Shown piece by piece: positions 57,190 through 64,000 of a stretch of 64,000 nt of DNA. The notes under the pieces were generated by a model. It was not told the origin of the DNA. It did no database searches and worked only from the letters and a program-made list of their open reading frames with translations. Origin of the DNA: Mytilinidion resinicola (lineage: Eukaryota; Ascomycota; Dothideomycetes; Mytilinidiales; Mytilinidiaceae); assembly GCF_010093595.1 (NCBI RefSeq), contig NW_022985463.1, positions 414,804 through 478,803 on the forward strand, in the 5' to 3' direction. A program made the translations under genes and the position numbers. Position 1 is the first letter of the stretch; each line of letters starts with the position of its first letter.

Positions 57190-60045
57190 ATGCCACCGGC
57201 CCTCGACCGGCTCCTCGCCAGCCCGTCTGCGTTGCGCGTCCTGAGAGCTATCGTCGAGACCCCAAATTTGCCCCTAGGATACTTTAGGTCGACCAATTGC
57301 TGTCTCCGGATAGCTTCGAGAACGAGGAATCATTCTAGCAATGCGGCTACAAGTCCATTGGAACCTGGGGCGGAAAAGAAAGGGGCTGGCGAGGATTGTA
57401 AACCACAGAAGTTACCGGTTCGACCGGCCAAACTATCAAGGTCGGAGAAAGGGCCAGGAGATACAACAGCAATTGGGAAGAAAGATAGCGTTTCTAACGA
57501 TGCGGGATTTCAGACTGTACGGATTCGAAAATATGAGTTATCAGGCGCAGAGGAGGAACCAGGAGACGGAGGCGCATCCGGGCCGAAGGAAGCTGTTCAG
57601 ACAGTTGCATATCCACTGAAAGGACGGATTCGAGGTTTCAATTATACGAAACCCGTGAAAGGACGGAAAGCTCCTGCTGTGGCTGGCATTGAGAATGTTA
57701 GCGCCTCTTGGGCAGAATTCGACCAGCAGTCAAACCTTTCGCAGCCTCTTCCAACCGAACCCCTCAACAAAGACCTTGAGAGCCCCGACCAGGAGATCGA
57801 GGACCCCCGCACAGAAACGGAGGTTAAATCTAATGCCAGGTTGTTATCAAGACCGCGCCGAATTCAGCTCAAGGCTGATACCCCGGAATACCGCCTGGAC
57901 TTCGAATACTGGGTACAGTTGTTACAATTTCAGGAAAGGGCTCGCGGGCTTGAAGGGGTACGGGAAATATGGAACGGTATGAGAACACGGGAGATCGATC
58001 TTCCTACCACAGGGTTCGCTGCTACGGTGCTCTGGGAAACATTTGTCAAAAACTTTGACATTGTCGAAGAAGTGATCAACTACGCCTCAGATTTGAAGAT
58101 GAGAACCGGGCTAGAGTACGAGGCGCTGTATGCAAGTTGCATTGGTCACTGGCTTCCGCGCAGAAAAACCGCGGCCTATAAATTTCACAAATCCTTGATC
58201 AGGAAATTGGCTCCAAATAAGAAATCACTTCGTGATGTCCTCCCCCGCTTTGCTAAGACGGCGAGGACGGGTCATCTCGACACACTCAGAACGATTTATC
58301 TGGAAAACAGTGAACGAGACGTCTACGACACATTTATCCCGACGCTATACCAGAGAGACAGATCACGGGCCCAGGAATGGCACAATTTCTTGATTAAGCA
58401 CAACGATATCCCTTCTAGGTCTCTAGCTGGTAGTCCAATGGTTGCAGACCTTTCTGCTTATCGGGGCATATCTCTTCAGCAGACTCCGGTACGGACTGTG
58501 GATCGAGACGAGCTTGCAATGCGTCCTGACAGTATCATTGAGAGTTTCTCGCCCAACCACTTGAGAGGCGCACAATCCGAAAAACCAAAATTCAACCGCG
58601 AGATAATGAGCAGGCTTCTTGGAGAATCTCACCACGTGAAACCAAAGAAAGAGTTTGATGATTCATTCTGTGCGCGTCTCTTCGCTACCAGGGCGTTCTC
58701 TCCAACTTCAGTCATAAAAGGCCTCGGGATGTTTGGCATCGAGGCAATTGGTCCACTCGCGTTGAGGGAAATGGGTCTCCGGACACATCCCTTGGATGAG
58801 ATGCCCCGAAGGTTCAGAGAGCTCAAGGAAGCCGGTGTTACGATTGGCAGATCAGTCTTCTCTAAAGCCATCGAGAAGTTTACCGTCGAGAATAGATTGG
58901 ACTTGGTTCGAGACCTGCTAGAAAGCGATCAACACCCGGACGTTCTTGAAGATACCAAGGTCCAAGAAGAGCTCCTTTCTTTCTTCATCTCGAAAGAAGA
59001 CTGGAGACAAGTCCACCGCACCTTAGCCATCCTCACCATATTTCACGCGGATCCCAACGTCGAGTCCTGGAATCTGATGCTACGGGCTCACAGCAAAAGC
59101 ACTAGCGGCACCGAGGTCAACCGCGTTCTCAAAGACATGCATGCCCATGGCGTGGAAGTAACGCATCTGTCCCTAAACCATCTCCACGCAAACATTCTCC
59201 GCCGACGTAACCCATCCAAACGCCCAGTCTACCGCTACGGAGACCGCTTCGACGACCTGCGCTTTCTCGCTAAGATCTGGCTCCGCATCCTGCAAAACGG
59301 CGGCCATATAGAGCCATGGCGATGGCGCGAAATCCTCCGCCGCTTCGGCATGACAGGCCGTATCAGGGAGCTTCAACGTCTTGTTCTTTGGCTCGCTGCT
59401 TGGTACTCTCCGCGAAAAGCCAGTCAGACCCTATCAGCATTTTCTATGCCTGTGTCACCGGCGAAATTACCCTCTCTTATAGCTCCTGACGTCCCCCCTT
59501 CGCACCCAGCGCATCCCTATCAGAAACTCTTTCCCCCCTCTTTCCAAGAGGCCCTGGTAGAATGGGGCTTCAAAAGTGGGCTGGCGCATAATTCTAAGCG
59601 CGAGCGCTCTCTTGCCCGCCGCAGAGGACTACACCTACCGGCGAAGATCAAACCTGTCCGTTGGACGGACGGGCTCGAAATTCTCGTCGAGCTCTGTGAA
59701 CAAGGGGTCTTTGTTAAAGACAGCACGATCAAGAAGGCGATACAGACGCGTATCGTAATCTTGTATGGGTCAGGTGTGTCGAATCGTAAGGAGAATCGGA
59801 TGGCGAGGAAGCGGAATCCGTGGATGTGGCAAGACATGATTAGGAGAGCGGAGGAGGTATGGGGGAGAAGATTGTTTCGCTGGCCCGGGAGAGAGGAGGA
59901 AGAGGATGACAGTGGTGAGAGGAGCAAGAAAAAGAGAAAGAAGAAAAAGGAGAAGGGCAATGATGAATCGTCCCGAGCAAGGGAGCGGCTGTTAAAAAGA
60001 CAGCAGTCAGGCATGAGAGAGCTGAGGGGCTTTTTGAGAAAGTAG
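57190..60045 (+). CDS. Large mitochondrial protein, PPR-like (951 aa)
   Basis: A single long exon starting MPPALDRLLASPSALRVLRA, a basic and Ser/Ala/Leu-rich N-terminus fit for mitochondrial import. Residues ~40-240 are low-complexity and charged. After ~250 the protein is helical throughout. Segments such as NVESWNLMLRAHSKSTSGTE followed by RVLKDMHAHGVEVTHLSLNH (about 620-660) have the spacing of pentatricopeptide repeats, which bind organellar RNA. The C-terminus is very basic (a KKKRKKKKEK run at about 915-925). Fungal proteins of this kind serve mitochondrial translation or RNA maturation; which one this is cannot be told here. The family call rests on layout rather than clear repeats. 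Confidence 0.7.
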   Translation: MPPALDRLLASPSALRVLRAIVETPNLPLGYFRSTNCCLRIASRTRNHSSNAATSPLEPGAEKKGAGEDCKPQKLPVRPAKLSRSEKGPGDTTAIGKKDSVSNDAGFQTVRIRKYELSGAEEEPGDGGASGPKEAVQTVAYPLKGRIRGFNYTKPVKGRKAPAVAGIENVSASWAEFDQQSNLSQPLPTEPLNKDLESPDQEIEDPRTETEVKSNARLLSRPRRIQLKADTPEYRLDFEYWVQLLQFQERARGLEGVREIWNGMRTREIDLPTTGFAATVLWETFVKNFDIVEEVINYASDLKMRTGLEYEALYASCIGHWLPRRKTAAYKFHKSLIRKLAPNKKSLRDVLPRFAKTARTGHLDTLRTIYLENSERDVYDTFIPTLYQRDRSRAQEWHNFLIKHNDIPSRSLAGSPMVADLSAYRGISLQQTPVRTVDRDELAMRPDSIIESFSPNHLRGAQSEKPKFNREIMSRLLGESHHVKPKKEFDDSFCARLFATRAFSPTSVIKGLGMFGIEAIGPLALREMGLRTHPLDEMPRRFRELKEAGVTIGRSVFSKAIEKFTVENRLDLVRDLLESDQHPDVLEDTKVQEELLSFFISKEDWRQVHRTLAILTIFHADPNVESWNLMLRAHSKSTSGTEVNRVLKDMHAHGVEVTHLSLNHLHANILRRRNPSKRPVYRYGDRFDDLRFLAKIWLRILQNGGHIEPWRWREILRRFGMTGRIRELQRLVLWLAAWYSPRKASQTLSAFSMPVSPAKLPSLIAPDVPPSHPAHPYQKLFPPSFQEALVEWGFKSGLAHNSKRERSLARRRGLHLPAKIKPVRWTDGLEILVELCEQGVFVKDSTIKKAIQTRIVILYGSGVSNRKENRMARKRNPWMWQDMIRRAEEVWGRRLFRWPGREEEEDDSGERSKKKRKKKKEKGNDESSRARERLLKRQQSGMRELRGFLRK

Positions 60046-61095
60046 ACAGAATGGTATACCCGAGATTGGCGAGCGGTGCGAGAAGCACTGTGGCAGCAGG
60101 TTCACGAGCACATTGTATATTTCATGTATTTCAAACAAAGTTCATTCCGGTTTGATGCCCTCTGTTGAACGCGCTAGCCTCATGGAAATGCATGTATCCG
60201 ACCTACAAGGCGTACATTGCCTTGGCTAGTCTTCAACCGGACGAAATCGAAGACTTCAAGCTCGAGGTCGCTTGGGAGGTATGAGAAGCCGGACAAATGT
60301 ACATGAGCTGGTCAATACGATGAGCCATCCATCGTCTCAATCGAATTGGTCGATGGTTCTTCCTCTAGCGATCGTAATTTGGAGTGGGGCTTCATGGACA
60401 AAAAAAGGTTGCGATGATATTCCTGCCATGATAGTGAAGCAGGGGAGGCATAAGGAAGCTGTGTCCAGGTTTAATCCTGAAGTGTTCTTGTGGTGGGTGG
60501 AGTGGGGGATGGCTAAATCATGACAACCCTTTCAAGGCACATTGCTGTAGTCCGCTCCAACACGCATTGTCAATTGCGAACATTCTAGTGGCTTTAATAG
60601 CGGATAGCAACCTAGTCAGGCTTCAGAATTACACTATAGTTATGTTATGTCAAGGTAACAAACTGGGGAAGCCCGAACCCGTTGAAATGCAATCTTGGGG
60701 TTTGATTTTGGTGCTTCACTGGCTTATGCTGCACGTTCCCACTTGTAATAAAGGTATAGATCGCGGTGTTTGCAGTCTAAGAAGTTTGGGAATGCATTAG
60801 AAAGAGATGGACGATGAGGTGAAAGGCCAAACCAGGCTTAGTCTAGGGCAGATCGATCGCCAAGCTTCCCCGACCACGGCGTCACCATCTCCGCCGGCAA
60901 GCCGAGCGACTTTTGCTTGTCCCAGGAAAGTGGACAAATCAACCTCCACCCTCCAAGCTCTCAACACCCCTCCATCTGTCCCCTCTTGTGCGCCGTATCA
61001 ATGTCTCCGCATAGAGGCAGCTGAGCATACCACCCTCCGACAGCTACATAGCCCATCGACACGACTTCAGGGATCCTCGCTTCCGCGCCGGAGCC
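60046..61095. other. Intergenic region upstream of the ABC transporter, no gene seen
   Basis: Open frames at 60272-60523, 60567-60800 and 60807-61316 show no domain; the last overlaps the start of the ABC transporter in another frame. Confidence 0.55.
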
Positions 61096-63582
61096 ATGCG
61101 CGGCTCAACCATCGTCCTGAACAAGGCCTGGAACAGCCCGGGAAATGGAGCTCTCTTCTCCAAGATAATACAGCAGCGCCCAATTGCCCCAGCCCGTGCC
61201 TCACAGCCCTCTTTCCGCCAGCATACGACGTCTACCGCGCTCGCAACGGCCCCACCATGTCCACCTCTCCAGCTCTCGCCGCGAATCCAGCCTACTTTAG
61301 CTACCGTCATCCCTAGACAGACGCTGCTTCCAGCACGGAGAACATTCTCGATATCAAGAGCGTTAGCCGAAGAACAGCGGGCATCGCCGCCGGAAAAGCG
61401 CAAGCCAAAGTCCTACCAGGACGAGATAAAGGAAAAGGGCATAATCAACCTTGAAGAGCACGATACCGAGGAAGAGCCAGGCTTCGCAAAATCAGAAAAG
61501 GCAACTCAAGCGCTCCAAGTCAATCTGAGCGCCAAGTTGAGCAAAGATGGGGCAGGGCCGGGAAAGCCGGGGAGCATGAGCGAGGTGTGGCGGTTGATCA
61601 AGATCGCGCGGCCGGAGCTAGGGACGCTGGGATGGGCATTTGTGTTCCTGCTCGTCTCCTCGAGCGTGTCGCTCTCCGTGCCCTTCTCGATTGGGAAGAT
61701 TTTGGATATTGCGACGAAGGCTGAGGGATCTACGGATACGCTGTTTGGACTGGATATGTCGACCTTCTACCTGGTTTTGGGAGGAGTGCTTGCAACTGGA
61801 GCGGCGGCGAATTTCGGTCGCATCATCATTCTCAGGATTGTGGGAGAGAGGATTGTGGCGAGGCTGAGGTCGCAGCTGTACAGGAAGACTTTTGTGCAGG
61901 ACGCGGAGTTCTTTGATGCGAACCGCGTGGGAGACCTGATCTCGAGACTGGGATCGGACACCATTATCGTCGGCAAGAGTATCACGCAGAATCTATCGGA
62001 TGGGCTTCGATCGGTTGTCAGTGGAGCTGCTGGATTCGCCATGATGGGATGGGTGAGCTTGCAGCTGACGGGCATTCTCGCTCTCGTGGGGCCTCCAGTT
62101 GCAGTGGCCGCATTCATATCGGGACGAATGCTCCGCAACATCAGTCGCAAGATCCAGAAAAACCTTGGAACCATGACCAAAGTCGCGGAAGAGAGGTTAG
62201 GCAACGTCAGGACTAGTCAGGCATTTGCAGGAGAACAACAAGAAGTTGGCCGATACAACCGTCAGATCAGGAGAGTATTCAACCTGGGTAAGCGGGAGGC
62301 TTTGGTTGCCGCTACGTTCTATGGAAGCACCGGACTAATGGGTAACCTGACGGTCATCGCGGTTCTCTACGTCGGCGGCAGTATGGTCAAATCAGGAGCT
62401 ATCACTATCGGAGAGCTATCATCTTTCTTGATGTACACAGCCTACGCTGGGTCCAGCATGGTCGGTCTTTCTGGATTCTGGGGAGAGATGATGAAGGGAG
62501 TTGGAGCAGCGAGTCGACTTTTCGAGCTCCAAGACCGCAACCCAACCATATCACCAACTGTCGGAGAGCCTGTCAAATCTGCCCAAGGCCCGATCGAATT
62601 CAAGAACGTGTCCTTCAGCTACCCTACCCGGCCTGCTGTCACCATTTTCAAGGATCTCAACTTCACCATCCAACCTGGTACGAACGTCGCCATCGTTGCG
62701 CCTAGTGGAGCCGGAAAGTCTACAGTCGCCAGTCTGCTTCTCCGATTCTACGTTCCCAACACTGGCCAAATCTTGATCGACGGGCGGGATATCACGAAGC
62801 TGAATGCCAAGCAGCTACGGAGGAAGATCGGTTTTGTGGGTCAGGAGCCTGTACTCTTTTCCGGGACCATTGCAGAGAACATCGCGTACGGTGTGCCGCA
62901 TGCTACACGCGCCGAGATTGTTACTGCAGCCCGCAAAGCGAACTGCCAGTTCATTGGCGACTTTGTAAGGTCTCCTCTCCACTGACATAACCCCCTACAT
63001 ACATACTAACGTTTCCAGCCCGACGGACTCGAAACTCACGTCGGTGCGCGCGGCACCCAGCTCTCAGGCGGCCAGAAACAGCGCATTGCCATCGCGCGAG
63101 CCCTCATCAAACAACCCGACATCCTCATTCTCGACGAAGCAACTAGTACGCGCACCCTTCCTTTCCCCATTTACTCTCCTTGCTAACACTCTATAGGCGC
63201 TCTCGACGCCGAGTCTGAAACTCTCGTCAACCAAGCCCTGGGAGTGCTCCTCCGCGAGCAAAACACCACCATCAGCATCGCACATCGTCTCTCCACGATC
63301 AAGCGCTCCGACCGCGTCATCGTGATCTCGGCTGACGGCGACGTCGCCGAGGAGGGCACGTACCGCGAGCTGGCGAATAACCCAGACGGGGCCTTCACGA
63401 AGCTTATGGAATGGCAGATCAGTGGGGGGGAGGAAGAAGATAGGGAAATAATGGTGAAGGGGCCGAAGGTAACTGAGGAGGAAGAAATCGAGGCTGATCT
63501 AGAGAAGCCCGACGACGGCGAGATCGAAACCGTCGAGGTGACTAAGAGCCGGAGTGGAGGCAAGGGGGATGAAAAGCGGTAG
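61096..63582 (+). CDS. Mitochondrial half-size ABC transporter (MDL/ABCB10-like)
   Basis: Exons 61096-62964, 63019-63145 and 63197-63582 give 793 aa. The first ~95 residues ([20 protein letters not shown], then Arg-rich to [10 protein letters not shown]) form a long mitochondrial presequence. A six-span membrane domain (about 175-460) includes [20 protein letters not shown]. The ATPase domain follows: Walker [11 protein letters not shown]-loop [12 protein letters not shown], signature LSGGQKQR, Walker [10 protein letters not shown] (joined across intron 2 to ALDAES) and H-loop SIAHRLST. The order fits yeast Mdl1-type inner-membrane peptide exporters and their kin. The first Walker A glycine is Ala. 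The acidic C-terminal tail is not part of the core. A further ATG exists downstream, but the first keeps the whole presequence. Confidence 0.92.
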
Positions 63583-64000
63583 ACGAGGATTCCCCGGAGA
63601 GGCGGTGAAGCGCACCCGCATTATTTTCGTGGGTGAGAAGTGTTGCAGGGGCAGGGTATTGGAGGCTCAGCGGGAGATCAGATCAGCGCCGCCTGATGTG
63701 GCGCCATGATACCCGCATTTCTTCCAAGGTTGGAGGATATTTTATGTTGCCTCCTTCGTGATTGCATAGCTGGCGTTTCGGGTTCGAGCGATGGGGCGAG
63801 TGTGAGTGCAGCGGCGGGACGGGAGGTGGAGATGGAGGGTGTGTATATTAGGTCTCTACTCCCCCAGTGCATGGGATCGCCTCTTAACTGTTGCATAAAG
63901 ACAAACAAATAACATTGACGTTACCATTACCGACTACCACTACTACCTCTTTCATCATTATATCTCCAAGTCCCTCCAAACTCAACTCAACTCAACTCAA
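63583..64000. other. Intergenic region to window end, with a CTCAA repeat
   Basis: No gene seen. The last 20 bases are four CTCAA units (63981-64000), probably the leader of a gene beyond the edge. Confidence 0.5.

Noticed and set aside
59520..60014. 164-codon minus-strand Ser/Phe/Leu-rich frame
   Set aside because: A shadow of the Lys/Glu-rich end of the PPR-like protein.

Overview
The window is eukaryotic, from a filamentous ascomycete (Pezizomycotina-type). Genes are spaced, often divergent, and carry short introns (about 45-90 bp) with GT...gctaac/gctaat...AG signals. CT-rich or TATA-bearing leaders precede several starts. Families such as DUF3433, the large fungal CorA-like proteins, F-box proteins, NmrA-like proteins and GH18 chitinases with hevein-like modules also point there. 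I assembled multi-exon models by hand from reading frames and splice signals. The exon sums of all complete models are divisible by three. No bacterial, viral, tRNA, rRNA or CRISPR feature was seen.

Layout. 0-4.1 kb: 3' part of a serine carboxypeptidase and an intact acyl-CoA synthetase. 4.6-9.9 kb: a large CorA-like gene broken by six in-frame stops. 10.4-13.3 kb: a divergent eIF2-beta-like gene and a DUF4419 gene. 13.6-16.9 kb: two arrays of a degenerate ~160-bp satellite in opposite orientation, enclosing one intact NmrA-like gene. 17.1-23.9 kb: an unknown membrane protein and a 1543-aa DUF3433 protein. 24.8-33.1 kb: a catabolic block of isovaleryl-CoA dehydrogenase, carboxymuconolactone decarboxylase-like protein, intradiol dioxygenase, carboxymuconate-cyclase-like propeller and 3-methylcrotonyl-CoA carboxylase beta subunit. 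33.5-37.5 kb: small or unknown genes and a broken zinc-finger gene. 38.1-44.1 kb: three further broken genes, including a GH18 chitinase. 44.6-47.4 kb: F-box protein and short-chain dehydrogenase. 47.4-51.4 kb: gene-poor, with remnants. 51.4-64.0 kb: a housekeeping stretch with a four-span membrane protein, LPA acyltransferase, an unknown protein, a tiny COX7a-like gene split into four exons, a mitochondrial PPR-like protein and an MDL-type ABC transporter.

How the genes work together. IVD and MCC-beta are steps of mitochondrial leucine breakdown. They flank three genes that look like an aromatic ring-cleavage set, with the dioxygenase and cyclase sharing a divergent promoter. COX7a, the PPR-like gene and the ABC transporter form a mitochondria-oriented block.

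Two features stand out. The inverted satellite arrays around the NmrA gene resemble a foldback structure. Gene decay is widespread: at least five coding units are interrupted, and nearly all their stop codons can be explained by C-to-T or G-to-A changes, as expected from RIP (repeat-induced point mutation), though RIP is not proved here.
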